Shown piece by piece: positions 9,590 to 19,227 of a DNA stretch of 64,000 nt. Made by a program: the position numbers and the translations under genes. Below the pieces are notes generated by a model, which saw nothing but the letters and a program-made list of their open reading frames with translations, was not told the DNA's origin and made no database searches. Each line of letters starts with the position of its first letter. Position 1 is the first letter of the stretch. Source of the DNA: Loktanella atrilutea (GTDB taxonomy: Bacteria; Pseudomonadota; Alphaproteobacteria; Rhodobacterales; Rhodobacteraceae). The DNA lies in assembly GCF_900128995.1 (NCBI RefSeq), contig NZ_FQUE01000004.1:248001-312000 (forward strand), read 5' to 3'.

Positions 9590-10357
9590 TCAGGCCAGCG
9601 CGGCGAGCGTCATAAGCGCGGTGACGTCCGCGATCTGCTGCGCGGCGCCAAGGATATCGCCGGTCTGGCCACCGATGCGCGCCCGGGCGATCAGGGCCCA
9701 GAGGGTCGTGGCAAGGGTGATCGTCACAAAGACCGGCACGGCCGTCAGGCCAAGGCAGACGATGGCGATGCAGGCGGACAACACGCCCCCCAGAGCGAGG
9801 GTGCCGCGACCGGGGCGGCCGACGCTCCGCCCCAGACCGCCATCGCGGGCGGGCGGCAGGGCGTGGGAGAGGGCGACCATCGGCACCCGGCTGAGGACCC
9901 CGGTCGCGACGGCCACCGTCCAGAGCGGTGCGCCAGCCACCAATAGCAGCGTCCAGAGCTGCCAGCGCAGCAGAAGCGAGAGGCCGAGGGCCAGCACACC
10001 GTAGGTGCCGATCTGGCTGTCCTTCATGATGGCAAGGCGACGGGCCCGGTCCCAGCCGCCCCAAAGACCGTCGGCACTGTCGGCCAGCCCGTCCTCGTGC
10101 ATCGCACCCGTCACGACGATCTGGGTCGCGATCAGCATCAGCGCTGCGATGGCGGGCGGCAGCCCGATCCACAGCATCAGACCCGCAACGATCGCCGCCA
10201 ACCCGTTGACGCAAAGCCCCACCAGCGGCCAGGCCCAGGCGGCACCCGCGCCGCGGGCGACGGCGCGGTCCGTATCGACCCGCACCGGCAGCCGCGTTAG
10301 CAGCCCCAGTGCCGCAAGCAGGTCGGTGGGCGCCGCGAGGGCGTCGTCCTTGGGCAT
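9590..10357 (-). CDS. cobS: Adenosylcobinamide-GDP ribazoletransferase (cobalamin synthase)
   Basis: Integral membrane enzyme of 255 residues that joins adenosylcobinamide-GDP and alpha-ribazole in the last steps of cobalamin assembly. The family signature MHEDGLADSADGLWGG followed by IMKDSQIGTYGV is intact. Several hydrophobic helices cover the rest. It is divergent from cobT with 82 bases between the starts; the two supply and use alpha-ribazole (phosphate), so shared control is likely. No cobalamin riboswitch fits into that gap. Confidence 0.95.
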   Translation of the reverse strand: MPKDDALAAPTDLLAALGLLTRLPVRVDTDRAVARGAGAAWAWPLVGLCVNGLAAIVAGLMLWIGLPPAIAALMLIATQIVVTGAMHEDGLADSADGLWGGWDRARRLAIMKDSQIGTYGVLALGLSLLLRWQLWTLLLVAGAPLWTVAVATGVLSRVPMVALSHALPPARDGGLGRSVGRPGRGTLALGGVLSACIAIVCLGLTAVPVFVTITLATTLWALIARARIGGQTGDILGAAQQIADVTALMTLAALA

Positions 10358-10439
10358 GGGCCGTGCGGTCCTTGGCAGGGGTTTCCATTTCGCACCCCAT
10401 GGTTAGACATGACGCGACAGAACCGCAACGAGGACCACG

Positions 10440-11450
10440 ATGACCGCGCCCTTCACCAGCCTGACCGAGTTCCGTGACACACTGGCCGCCGCCTCCGGCC
10501 CGGATGCGGCGGCCGGCTCTGCCGCCACCGCCCGCAACGGCCAGCTGACGAAGCCCCCCGGTGCGCTGGGCCGGCTGGAGGATCTGGCGATCTGGGTCGC
10601 GGGCTGGCAGGGCACCGACCGGCCCCGCATCAAGGCACCGCAGATCGTCATCTTCGCCGGCAACCACGGGATCTGCGCGCAGGGCGTCTCTCTCTTTCCG
10701 CCAGAGGTGACGGCGCAGATGGTCGGCAACTTTCAGGCCGGCGGGGCCGCGATCAACCAGCTGGCGCAGACCTTCGGCGCGCGCCTCGACGTGGTGCCGC
10801 TGGACCTCGACCGGCCGACCGCCGACTTCACGACCGGTCCCGCGATGACCGAGGACGAGGTCGTGGCCGCCCTGCGCGCCGGCTGGGACGCGGTCGCGTC
10901 CGACACCGACCTGCTGGTGGTCGGAGAGATGGGGATCGGCAACACCACGGTTGCCGCGGCGATTGCCATGGCCCTTTACGGTGGCGCCGCCGCCGACTGG
11001 ACCGGGCGCGGCACCGGTGTCGACGACACGGGCCTTGCCCGCAAGACCGACGCGGTGACGCGCGGCGTGGCGCTGCACCCCACGACTGATCCGCTGCAGG
11101 TGCTGCGCTGCCTCGGCGGGCGGGAAATCGCAGGCATGGCCGGCGCCATGGCACGGGCGCGGGTCGCGGGCATTCCGATGATCCTCGACGGTTTCATCTG
11201 CTGCGCCGCCGCCGCCGTGCTGGCACAGGCAGTGCCGGGGGCGCTGGATCACGCCGTCGCCGGCCACCAGAGCGCCGAGGGCGCCCACGCGCGGCTGCTG
11301 GCGCAGCTGGACAAGGCGCCGCTGCTGTCGCTCGGCCTGCGTCTGGGCGAAGGCTCCGGTGCGGCGCTGGCGATCGGCGTCGTGCAGGCGGCGGTGAACT
11401 GCCACTCCGGCATGATGACCTTCGCCGAGGCGGCGGTCAGCACCGCCTAG
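10440..11450 (+). CDS. cobT: Nicotinate-nucleotide-dimethylbenzimidazole phosphoribosyltransferase
   Basis: A 336-residue cytoplasmic enzyme that makes alpha-ribazole 5'-phosphate from dimethylbenzimidazole and nicotinate mononucleotide. Family blocks seen are [13 protein letters not shown], the [20 protein letters not shown] segment, [27 protein letters not shown] and the [14 protein letters not shown] segment containing the catalytic Glu. The length is normal. The stop codon overlaps the stop of the convergent antiporter gene through a shared CTAG (11447-11450). Confidence 0.95.
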   Translation: MTAPFTSLTEFRDTLAAASGPDAAAGSAATARNGQLTKPPGALGRLEDLAIWVAGWQGTDRPRIKAPQIVIFAGNHGICAQGVSLFPPEVTAQMVGNFQAGGAAINQLAQTFGARLDVVPLDLDRPTADFTTGPAMTEDEVVAALRAGWDAVASDTDLLVVGEMGIGNTTVAAAIAMALYGGAAADWTGRGTGVDDTGLARKTDAVTRGVALHPTTDPLQVLRCLGGREIAGMAGAMARARVAGIPMILDGFICCAAAAVLAQAVPGALDHAVAGHQSAEGAHARLLAQLDKAPLLSLGLRLGEGSGAALAIGVVQAAVNCHSGMMTFAEAAVSTA

Positions 11451-13366
11451 CGGCTGTTGTTGGAGGTGTCGCCGGGCCGCCGCGGCAGCAGGCGCGCCGC
11501 CTCCTCCTCCTCGCGGTTCTGGACGCGCGAGGCGAGGGCGGTCTCGAGATCGTTGTCGAGCTGCCGCGCCCGCGCGACATAGGCGGGATTGTCGGCCACG
11601 GCGACGCCGGGCTTCCACAGCTCCGCCAGTTCACGCACCATGTCCCGGTCGGAATGGTAGAACATCGTCTCGGCCTCCGCCGCCTCGAAGTCCGTCAGAC
11701 CGAGGTTTTCCAGCGCGTAGCGCCCGGCGCGCAAGGAGCTGTCGAACATCTCTCGCACGATGTCGTCGGCCCCGGCGGCGTAGAGTTCGTAGACATGCAC
11801 CCGGTCGCGGGCACGGGCGATGATGTGGATGTCGGGCCGCACCTTGCGGACGTAGGCGACCAGCCGCGTCGCCGTGTCCTTGTCGTCGAGCGCCACCATC
11901 ATCACGCGCGCGTCGTCGATCCCGGCGGCGGCCAGCAGGTCGGGCCGGGTCGGATCGCCGAAGAACCCGCGATAGCCGAAGCGGCGCATCATCTGCACGG
12001 CGGACAGGTCGTTGTCGATCACCACGGTGGAAAAGCCCGCCGACTGGATCAGCCGGTTCGCCATCTGGCCGAAGCGGCCGATGCCCGCGATGATGACGGC
12101 GCCCTGTTCGTCGACCTCGTCGTGCTCGTGGTCCTCGTCCTCGTCCATGCGACGGGTCAGCCAGTCGTAGCCGATGAACAGCAGCGGCGTGACCAGCATC
12201 GACAGGGCGATGACCAGCAGCAGCATTTCCGACAGACCCGGCGACAGCACCGCCTGCTGGGACGAGAAGGAGATCAGGACGAAGCCGAACTCCCCCGCCT
12301 GCGCAAGGCCGAGGGTGAAGAGCCAGCGATCCTTGCCCTTCATCTGGAACAGCCACGACAGGGCGTAAAGCACCGCGCCCTTGATCGCGATGATGCCAAG
12401 GACGTAGGACGCGACCCGCACCGGCTGCGCCGCCAGCAGGGTGAAATTGATGCCGGCACCCACGGTAATGAAGAAAAGGCCCAGCAAGAGCCCCTTGAAC
12501 GGTTCGAGGTCGCTTTCCAACTCGTGCCGGAATTCGGAGTTTGCCAGCACCACGCCCGCAAGAAAGGTGCCGAGGGCGGGGGAAAGGCCGACCATACCCA
12601 TCAGCACGGCGATGGCGACCACCATCAGCAGGGCGAGGGCGGTATACATCTCGCGCAGCTTGGCCTGATGGATGTAGCGGAACACGGGCCGCGTCAGGTA
12701 GATCCCGGCCAGCACCACCGCGGCGACCGCCCCGATGGTGACCAGCGTGACCCCCCAGCCCGGAAGCCCGTCCACCAGCGACAGCGCCGCATGGCCATCG
12801 TCGGCACTGGCCCGTTGCAGCGATCCGTCGGGGGCGATGGTCAGCCGGTTGGTCGAGACGGCCAGCAGCGGCAGAAGCGCCAGCATGGGGATCACCGCGA
12901 TGTCCTGCGTCAGCAGGACAGAGAAGATCGACCGCCCGCCGTTGGTCTGCATCAACCCCTTCTCGGACAGGGTCTGGAGCACGATGGCGGTGGACGACAG
13001 CGCCATGATGAGGCCGATCGCAAGCGCGGTCTGCAGCGTATAGCCCAATGCCATGCAGGCCCCGGTCACGATGGCGGTGGTCAGCACGATCTGCAGACCG
13101 CCCAGCCCGATCAGCCGGTCGCGCATGTCCCACAGGGCGCGCGGTTCAAGCTCCAGCCCGATCAGGAACAGCATCATCACGACGCCGAATTCGGCGAAAT
13201 GCTGGATGTCCTTTGCCTCTGTCCCGACGAGTCCCGTCAGCGGACCGATGACGATGCCCGCGGCAAGGTAGCCCAGCACCGACCCCAGCCCCAGACGCGC
13301 GGCAAAGGGCACCGCGATGACGGCGGCGCCCAGATAGATCGTGGCCTGCAGCAGAAACGGTTCCAT
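11447..13366 (-). CDS. KefB-type cation:proton antiporter (CPA2) with TrkA-N domain
   Basis: A 639-residue inner-membrane protein. The N-terminal 390 residues form a CPA2 Na+/H+ exchanger domain with about 12 helices ([52 protein letters not shown]). A Rossmann TrkA-N/RCK domain begins near residue 415 ([17 protein letters not shown]). It is followed by a short C-terminal region ending in a charged, coiled-coil-prone tail. It probably exports K+ under electrophile or redox stress, as in KefB/KefC. The ATG at 13366 is used; an in-frame GTG at 13372 is an alternative. It is a single gene. Confidence 0.9.
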   Translation of the reverse strand: MEPFLLQATIYLGAAVIAVPFAARLGLGSVLGYLAAGIVIGPLTGLVGTEAKDIQHFAEFGVVMMLFLIGLELEPRALWDMRDRLIGLGGLQIVLTTAIVTGACMALGYTLQTALAIGLIMALSSTAIVLQTLSEKGLMQTNGGRSIFSVLLTQDIAVIPMLALLPLLAVSTNRLTIAPDGSLQRASADDGHAALSLVDGLPGWGVTLVTIGAVAAVVLAGIYLTRPVFRYIHQAKLREMYTALALLMVVAIAVLMGMVGLSPALGTFLAGVVLANSEFRHELESDLEPFKGLLLGLFFITVGAGINFTLLAAQPVRVASYVLGIIAIKGAVLYALSWLFQMKGKDRWLFTLGLAQAGEFGFVLISFSSQQAVLSPGLSEMLLLVIALSMLVTPLLFIGYDWLTRRMDEDEDHEHDEVDEQGAVIIAGIGRFGQMANRLIQSAGFSTVVIDNDLSAVQMMRRFGYRGFFGDPTRPDLLAAAGIDDARVMMVALDDKDTATRLVAYVRKVRPDIHIIARARDRVHVYELYAAGADDIVREMFDSSLRAGRYALENLGLTDFEAAEAETMFYHSDRDMVRELAELWKPGVAVADNPAYVARARQLDNDLETALASRVQNREEEEAARLLPRRPGDTSNNSR

Positions 13367-13465
13367 CGCCACTCTATCGCAATGCAGCGATCATTACGCA
13401 ATGGCGCGGCGATCACGGATGGTTTCCGAACCGACATGACCGGGCAGGGCCGTGGCCCGGACGGA

Positions 13466-16348
13466 TCAGCCGGGCAGGGTCAGGGCGTAGGTCTTGCCGC
13501 GCTTGACGAAGTTCAGCGCCGTGTCCCCGATCGCCGTCACCTGACCGCCGTCAAGGCGGCTGCCGACCTCGACCTTCACGTAGCGGCCATTGCCGAGCCG
13601 CACGAGGGCGCGGCGGGCGTTCGGTTTGCCGTAGACGCCGACGAGGTTCATCTGCCGCATGTTCATGGCATTGTCGACGGTCGCGGCCCGGGCGACTCCG
13701 CCGGGCACATTGCCGCTGGGCGCCACGATGGTCGGCGCCACGGGCGCCGCGGGCTTCGGGGCGATCGCGGCGGCGCGGCTGGGTGCGGCTGCGGCGGGCG
13801 GCGGCGCGACGGTCCGCGTCCGTGCGACGACCTGGGCAAAGTTGCGGGGGCGCGGCGCGGGCCGCGGAATCACGCTGACCGCCAGTGCCGTGCGGTTCTG
13901 GAAGGTCGACCGCGGCGCCGCGGCGGCGATGGCGGCGGCCACGGCAGAGATGTCGGCCACCGGCTCCGGCGCGACCTCTTCGACGACTTCGCCGGCTTCG
14001 GCCTCTTCCTCGGGGGCGGGCGGCGCGATGCCGGCGGGGCGCAGCACCGGGCGGGTGCCCGTGTAGGCCGCGATCGCCACGGCGGCCTCCGGCACGAGCG
14101 CGGCGGGACGCAATTTCGGGCGCGTCCCGGTATAGGGCGGCAATGGCGCTTCGGCGGCGGGTTCGGCCGCGGCGCGGGTGGCCGCGGCTGCGGACTGCGG
14201 ACGCAGGACCGGCCGCAGCGGCGGTGCGGCGGTGGCGGCCTCTTCCGCGGGCACCAGCCCCTCCGGCCGCGCGACCGGTGCCACCGGCGGTGTGGCGGCG
14301 GCGGCGGGGCTGGGCACCGGCGTGCCGGGTCGCAGCCTGGGCCGCAAGTCCGGCGCACCGGCAAAGACCACGGCCCCTTGCGGCGTCAGGGTGCCCTCCG
14401 CCGTGGCAAGGATGTTGCCGCGCGCGTCGCGCGCGAAGGTCTCGTCCGGGCCCGGCGGCGCCGGCTGTGCCGCGATCAGGGCGTCCGGTTCCGCCGCGGC
14501 CAGCGTCGGCATCAGCGGCTGCGGCACGACCGGTGCCGCCGCGACGGTGGCGACCGGCCCGACGCCTTCCAGCGTCGCGCTGCGGGGGGTGACGGCGATG
14601 CGCGGGGCGCGCTGATAGACGCCGGTCGCGGCGTAGATGCGGTTCGCCTCGTCCGGCGTCAGCACGCGCCCGGCGGGGGCGCGGGGCGCGGGGGCGGCCG
14701 CGGCCTCCGTCACGGTGGGCTGGATCATCACCGCGGCGGGCGTCACGACCGCCGCGGCGGTCGCGGTCGGGGTTTCGGTCGTGGCGGGGGCGCTCTCCGT
14801 CGCAGCGGGACCCTCCGCCTCCGCCACGGCAACCTCCGCCTCGTCCGAAGCGCCACCGAACCAGCCGGCGATTCCGCCCGGCGGCAGGGTGGCGGCCCAA
14901 AGACCGATCAGCAGCAGCACGATCAGCAGGATCGCGGTCAGGATCAGCCCCAGATAGCGGGGTCGGCCGCGGGGACTGCGGGCGGGGGCCGGTGCCGGAT
15001 CGGCGCTGCGGGACGCGACGCGCCCCTGCCGTTCCGGTGCGACCATCGGGGCCACCTCCGGCGCGCGGGCGACCGGGGCCGCGACCGGCTGCACCGGTGC
15101 CTCTGGCGGACGCGCCGCCGCGGTCAGCGCGGACACGGGCGCATCGCTGTGCCCGTTCGCCCGCAAGGCCACGTCGGATGCCGCACGCCCCTTGCCAACG
15201 AGCGGTGGCGGCGGTTCCTTGCGGCGGGTGAACAGCGGTTCGGTTGCGGGCGCCGGAATGGGCTGCCCGCCGGGCAGGCCGACGCCCGCCGCGGCAGAGG
15301 TCCGCGACGGGACGTCCGGTGCGATCCGCGGCCGCGCGTCGGACCCCGTCACCGCCGGTGCCGCCTTTGCCGATGATGGCGACGCGGCATCCGCGACGCT
15401 CCCCCGCGAGGCGGCGATGTCAGGCGTGAACCGCGGACCCGGCGCGCCCTTTCGCAGGTCCGAAGGCGTCGACGCCCCCGGCACGGCGGCACCGGCCATG
15501 GCGGCGGACGAAACGCCCTTCGTCGCACCGTTCAGGGCCGGCGCCGCGCCCTTGCTGCGCGAGGCGAAGATCGGCGCCCTTACAGGGTCGGCCTCGGCGT
15601 CCGCAGGTCCTCTCTCGTCGATCATGGCGTCGGCCGGTCCCGGCGCGTCGGCATTCGCCCGGTCACGCGCCGTATAGTCGGCTTTCGCTTCATCCTGCGA
15701 CGTCACGGCGGCTGCCGCCCCGCTGCCCGTCGTCTGGATCGCCCGCAACACGTCGGACCCCGACGGCTCCTCGGCCTTCACCGGGGGTGCCGTCCCGTTT
15801 TCATCGGCAGCCGCAACGTCTTCTGCTGCATCGCCCACGGCACCGGTCCGGCGCACGGGCCGGTCGTCGCGCACGGCACCCGATCCGCCCAGCGCCGCCA
15901 GAAAGATCTCCGTCCCGAAGGTGCCGTCCTCGGGCACCGCGACGCAGGCCACCGGATCGAACCCGTGGTCCCGGGCAAAGCTCTCGGCCTCCTCCAGCGT
16001 CTCGCGCGCGACCGCGGCGACATGGGTCCGGCCGCCGTGGCGGGTGAAGTCGATGACAAGCTCGTTCAGCGCATAGGGGGTCTTGCCCTCCAGCGCGGCC
16101 TCGACATCCGACCGGGTCGCCTGATCTGTGTCCAGCGACATGAACCGGATCTGGTCGCCGGGGATCACCAGCTTGGTCCGCAGCCCCTCCGGCACGATCC
16201 GCAGCGCCTTGCGGCGCAGGTCGGCCAGTGCCGTCTTCAGGTCGCCGCTGTCCAGCGGGACCTCGCCCACGAGGTCCCATCCGTCTGGCACCCGGTGCAG
16301 CAAGGCGATACCGTCGAAAGAGAGCGAGAGCGCGAAATTGGGTATCAT
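13466..16348 (-). CDS. Large membrane protein: PilM/GspL-like N-domain, linker, GspC/PilP-like C-domain
   Basis: A 960-residue protein of unknown function. Residues about 1-160 (KLVIPGDQIRFMSLDTDQA, then ALEGKTPYALNELVIDF) resemble the actin-like cytoplasmic domain of PilM/GspL. An acidic Ala-rich linker leads to a basic stretch (RSPRGRPRYLG) and one membrane segment near residues 468-490 (LGLILTAILLIVLLLIGLW). A periplasmic Ala/Pro-rich region with repeated RPxLRP motifs follows. The last 75 residues (LVGVYGKPNARRALVRLGNG, then VKVEVGSRLDGGQVTAIGD) resemble the homology region of GspC/PilP. The ATG at 16348 gives a clean N-terminus; the frame is open to 16432. The domain calls are by eye and the role is unknown. 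Confidence 0.72.
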   Translation of the reverse strand: MIPNFALSLSFDGIALLHRVPDGWDLVGEVPLDSGDLKTALADLRRKALRIVPEGLRTKLVIPGDQIRFMSLDTDQATRSDVEAALEGKTPYALNELVIDFTRHGGRTHVAAVARETLEEAESFARDHGFDPVACVAVPEDGTFGTEIFLAALGGSGAVRDDRPVRRTGAVGDAAEDVAAADENGTAPPVKAEEPSGSDVLRAIQTTGSGAAAAVTSQDEAKADYTARDRANADAPGPADAMIDERGPADAEADPVRAPIFASRSKGAAPALNGATKGVSSAAMAGAAVPGASTPSDLRKGAPGPRFTPDIAASRGSVADAASPSSAKAAPAVTGSDARPRIAPDVPSRTSAAAGVGLPGGQPIPAPATEPLFTRRKEPPPPLVGKGRAASDVALRANGHSDAPVSALTAAARPPEAPVQPVAAPVARAPEVAPMVAPERQGRVASRSADPAPAPARSPRGRPRYLGLILTAILLIVLLLIGLWAATLPPGGIAGWFGGASDEAEVAVAEAEGPAATESAPATTETPTATAAAVVTPAAVMIQPTVTEAAAAPAPRAPAGRVLTPDEANRIYAATGVYQRAPRIAVTPRSATLEGVGPVATVAAAPVVPQPLMPTLAAAEPDALIAAQPAPPGPDETFARDARGNILATAEGTLTPQGAVVFAGAPDLRPRLRPGTPVPSPAAAATPPVAPVARPEGLVPAEEAATAAPPLRPVLRPQSAAAATRAAAEPAAEAPLPPYTGTRPKLRPAALVPEAAVAIAAYTGTRPVLRPAGIAPPAPEEEAEAGEVVEEVAPEPVADISAVAAAIAAAAPRSTFQNRTALAVSVIPRPAPRPRNFAQVVARTRTVAPPPAAAAPSRAAAIAPKPAAPVAPTIVAPSGNVPGGVARAATVDNAMNMRQMNLVGVYGKPNARRALVRLGNGRYVKVEVGSRLDGGQVTAIGDTALNFVKRGKTYALTLPG

Positions 16349-16494
16349 CGAATGGCCATCTGTCCCTGCGAAACGGGGGAAACCGACCGTTTCCCGTTGC
16401 AGGAGGCTAGCGCAGATTCCTGCGGGGGCCAAGGCGTTCGCAATCCCGGTGGCGTGTGCTCGCCTGTTTTCAACTTACCCGAAAGATCCACACC

Positions 16495-17193
16495 ATGAGA
16501 CCCCAGATACCAGCAGCCCTGCTTCTGTGCGCCCTTGCGGCCCCCGTCGCGGCACAGGACACGGAAACCGACGCCGCCCTGACCGTCAGTGGAACCGGCG
16601 AAGTCTCCGTGGCCCCCGACATGGCCCGCATCTCGCTTGGCGTGCTGGCGCAGGCCGAGACGGCGGCGGACGCCGTGCGCGCGATGAGCGCGGACATGGA
16701 AAAGGTGCTGGCCAGCCTGACCGCGGCGGGCATCGATGCAAAGGACGTGCAGACCAGCGCCCTGCGGGTCGACGTGCAGCAGACCTATGACGAGGCGACG
16801 CAGTCGGCGCGCGTGACGGGCTACACCGCCGTCACCGACGTCAACGTGAACGTCATGGACCTTGCGACGCTGGGGCAGACCCTCGACGCCGTCGTGCAGG
16901 ACGGGGCCAACCAGATGAACGGCCTCAGCTTCGATCTGAAGGACCGCAAGCCCGCACTGGACGAGGCCCGCCGCGCGGCGGTCGCCGATGCGATGGACAA
17001 GGCGCAGCTTTACGCGCAGGCCGCCGCGGTGACGCTGGGACCGATCACGATGCTGACCGAAGGCGGCAACATCGGCACCCCGCCGCAGCCGTTGATGCGC
17101 ATGGCGATGGACAGCGCCGAAAAGGTGCCCGTCGCCGCCGGCCAGATCACCATCGACGCCAACGTGACGATCACCTACGGCCTGGCCGACTGA
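16495..17193 (+). CDS. Periplasmic SIMPL-domain (DUF541) protein
   Basis: A 232-residue exported protein: signal peptide MRPQIPAALLLCALAAPVAA with cleavage after AQ, then a single SIMPL domain (ALTVSGTGEVSVAPDMARIS at the start, ANVTITYGLAD at the end). This family of oligomeric periplasmic proteins has been linked to oxidative stress and outer-membrane integrity; the molecular role is unsettled. It is divergent from the large PilM-like gene and convergent with metY. Confidence 0.88.
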   Translation: MRPQIPAALLLCALAAPVAAQDTETDAALTVSGTGEVSVAPDMARISLGVLAQAETAADAVRAMSADMEKVLASLTAAGIDAKDVQTSALRVDVQQTYDEATQSARVTGYTAVTDVNVNVMDLATLGQTLDAVVQDGANQMNGLSFDLKDRKPALDEARRAAVADAMDKAQLYAQAAAVTLGPITMLTEGGNIGTPPQPLMRMAMDSAEKVPVAAGQITIDANVTITYGLAD

Positions 17194-17202
17194 TCGCGGT
17201 GC

Positions 17203-17229
17203 GCGGGGCGCGTTCCTGACGCACCCCGC
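17203..17229. terminator. Hairpin between convergent SIMPL gene and metY
   Basis: GCGGGGCGCG, a 7-base loop TTCCTGA, then CGCACCCCGC: a 10-bp stem with one mismatch, 9 bases past the SIMPL stop and 6 bases before the metY stop on the other strand. No T-run. Confidence 0.45.
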
Positions 17230-17235
17230 AGCCCG

Positions 17236-18537
17236 TCAGGCGACGGCCTTGGCCAGCGCCTGATCCAGATCCGCGATCAGGTCGTCGGCATCCTCGATCC
17301 CGATGCTGACGCGCACGATCTCGGGCGCCGCCCCCGCCGCGCGCTGCTGGTTTTCCTGCAGCTGCCGGTGGGTGGTGGACGCCGGGTGGATGATCAGGCT
17401 TCGCGTGTCGCCAAGGTTCGCGACATGGCTGAAGATCTCGAGGCTGTCGATCAGCTTGATGCAGGCGGCATAGCCACCCTTGACGGCAAAGGTGAACAGC
17501 CCGCCGGCGCCCTTCGGGCAGACCTGTTTCCCCCGCTCGTAATACGTGCTGCTTTCCAGACCCGCATAGGTGACGAAGTCGATGCGATCGTCCGCCTCCA
17601 GCCACTTCGCGATCTTCACCGCATTCTCGACGTGGCGCGCCATCCGCAGGGACAGCGTCTCGATCCCCATCAGCGTGTAATGCGCGCCCTGGGGGTTCAT
17701 CGTCATGCCAAGATCGCGCAGCCCGACGGCGATGCTGTGGAAGGTATAGGCCAGCGGGCCGAAGGTCTCCGCGAACTTCAGCCCGTGGTAGGCGGGCTCG
17801 GGCTCGCTCAGCGACGGGAACCGGCCGGACGCGGTCCAGTCGAACTTGCCCGAATTGACGATGCAGCCGCCGGTGACGGTGCCGTTCCCGGTCAGGTATT
17901 TCGTGGTCGAATGGACGACCAGCGTGGCGCCATGTTCAATGGGGCGGCAGAGGTAGGGGGTCGCCGTCGTGTTGTCGATGATCAGCGGGATGCCCGCCGC
18001 GTCGGCGATGTCGGCAATCGCGCGCACGTCCATGATATAGCCGCCGGGGTTGGCGATGGCCTCGCCGAAGATCGCCTGGGTATCGTCGTCGATGGCGGCC
18101 TTCACCGCGTCCAGATCGTCGAAGTCGACGAAGGTCGCGGACCAGCCGAAGCGCTTGATCGTCTGGGTGAACTGCGTGACCGTCCCGCCGTAAAGCCGGG
18201 TCGAGGCCACGATGTTCTTGCCCGGCCGCATCAGCGGGAACAGCGCCATGATCTGGGCCGCGTGGCCCGACGAACAGCAGACTGCCCCCGCGCCGCCCTC
18301 CAGCGTAGCGATGCGTTCCTGCAGCGCCGCGACCGTGGGGTTGGTCAGGCGGGAATAGATGTAGCCGACCTCCTGCAAATTGAAGAGCGCCGCCGCGTGA
18401 TCCGCGTCGCGGAACACATAGGCCGTGGTTTGGTAGATTGGCACCTGCCGCGCGCCGGTCGCGGGGTCTGGCCGCGCGCCTGCGTGGATCTGCAGGGTGT
18501 CGAAACCGTATTTGGGCGTGGTCTGGTCGCTGGGCAT
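17236..18537 (-). CDS. metY: O-acetylhomoserine sulfhydrylase (aminocarboxypropyltransferase)
   Basis: PLP enzyme of 433 residues that makes homocysteine from O-acetylhomoserine and sulfide (direct sulfhydrylation for methionine). Signs are the N-terminal IHAGARPDPATGARQVPIYQ, the GGAGAVCCSSGHAAQ phosphate-binding region, DNTTATPYLCRPIEHGA, the PLP lysine K213 in HSTTKYLTGNGT, and length about 430. That length is typical of MetY rather than MetB/MetC/MetZ (about 390). The ATG at 18537 fits the known N-terminus. The leader holds two hairpins (separate entry). No homoserine acetyltransferase is nearby. Confidence 0.93.
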   Translation of the reverse strand: MPSDQTTPKYGFDTLQIHAGARPDPATGARQVPIYQTTAYVFRDADHAAALFNLQEVGYIYSRLTNPTVAALQERIATLEGGAGAVCCSSGHAAQIMALFPLMRPGKNIVASTRLYGGTVTQFTQTIKRFGWSATFVDFDDLDAVKAAIDDDTQAIFGEAIANPGGYIMDVRAIADIADAAGIPLIIDNTTATPYLCRPIEHGATLVVHSTTKYLTGNGTVTGGCIVNSGKFDWTASGRFPSLSEPEPAYHGLKFAETFGPLAYTFHSIAVGLRDLGMTMNPQGAHYTLMGIETLSLRMARHVENAVKIAKWLEADDRIDFVTYAGLESSTYYERGKQVCPKGAGGLFTFAVKGGYAACIKLIDSLEIFSHVANLGDTRSLIIHPASTTHRQLQENQQRAAGAAPEIVRVSIGIEDADDLIADLDQALAKAVA

Positions 18538-18542
18538 GGCTT

Positions 18543-18597
18543 GGGTCCTCTCTCCCTTTTGGACCCGAACCCTAGCGATCCCGTTGCCACCCGGCAA
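18543..18597 (-). promoter_or_regulatory. metY leader with two hairpins near the ribosome site
   Basis: Read on the minus strand, the leader forms TTGCC-GGGT-GGCAA (18584-18597) and then GGGTCC-N12-GGACCC (18543-18566). The loop and 3' arm of the second hairpin carry the purine-rich AGGGAGAGAGGA that serves as ribosome site for the ATG at 18537. The structure could modulate translation. It does not match the SAM-riboswitch cores I know well enough to name it. Confidence 0.35.
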
Positions 18598-18602
18598 TCG
18601 GC

Positions 18603-19136
18603 TCAATCGGTCTTGCGTGCGAGTCCCGCCTGCGCATAGGCTCCCGGCGTGCCGTCCTGCGCGCGCGCGATGACGCTGAAGGACCCGTCGGTTTCCATGA
18701 TGACGGCGCTGGTGTTCTCGAGTGCCGAGGCCGCGCTTTGCCGGATCACGGTCAGGACCTCGGTCTCGGTGATCCGTTCGCGCCGCATGGCGCCGTGGCA
18801 CAGCGCCCCTTCCCGCACCAGCAGCGTGGCGTCGGACCGCACCATGCGCGCGACGGTCGCCGACCGGACCGACGACCAGGCCACGATCCACTGCAGCCCG
18901 ATCAGGACCGCCAGCGCCAGCAGCCCTTCGGCCAGCGCCACGCTCTCCGACAGCAGGATCGACGCGAGGGTCGAACCCAGCGCCACCGTTACGATCAGGT
19001 CGAAGGCGTTCAGCTTGGCCAGCGTGCGCTTGCCCGACAGGCGCAGCATCACCAGCAGGGCAGGGTAGGCCAGAACCCCGACGATCGCCGTGCGGGCAAG
19101 GCCAAACCAGTCCTGAAACAGCATGTCCGACAACAT
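18603..19136 (-). CDS. DUF421 (YetF-like) membrane protein
   Basis: A 177-residue protein with three N-terminal membrane helices and a small soluble C-terminal domain, as in the YetF/DUF421 family of unknown function. The family hallmark LMLRLSGKRTLAKLNAFDLIVTVALGS is present in part as LSGKRTLAKLNAFDLIV followed by ALGSTLAS, with a later VREGALCHGAMRRERITETE block. The start at 19136 follows GGAAGG. It lies 65 bases upstream of metY on the same strand, so it may be co-transcribed with it. Confidence 0.88.
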   Translation of the reverse strand: MLSDMLFQDWFGLARTAIVGVLAYPALLVMLRLSGKRTLAKLNAFDLIVTVALGSTLASILLSESVALAEGLLALAVLIGLQWIVAWSSVRSATVARMVRSDATLLVREGALCHGAMRRERITETEVLTVIRQSAASALENTSAVIMETDGSFSVIARAQDGTPGAYAQAGLARKTD

Positions 19137-19227
19137 CTTGCACCTTCCGTCTCTGTCAGCCGTTGACCAACCGGGCGGTTGGCGGCAGGTTCCCCCTGCC
19201 ACAGCCCTGTCCACCGGAGACCGACCG

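Noticed and set aside
10358-10439. Possible cobalamin riboswitch between cobS and cobT
   Set aside because: The gap is only 82 bases, too short for the roughly 200-base element, and no B12-box was seen.
11654-15376. A 1240-codon open frame on the plus strand
   Set aside because: It is antisense to the antiporter and the 960-residue protein genes; its translation is His/Arg/Gly-rich without any domain, as expected from codon bias of GC-rich genes on the other strand.
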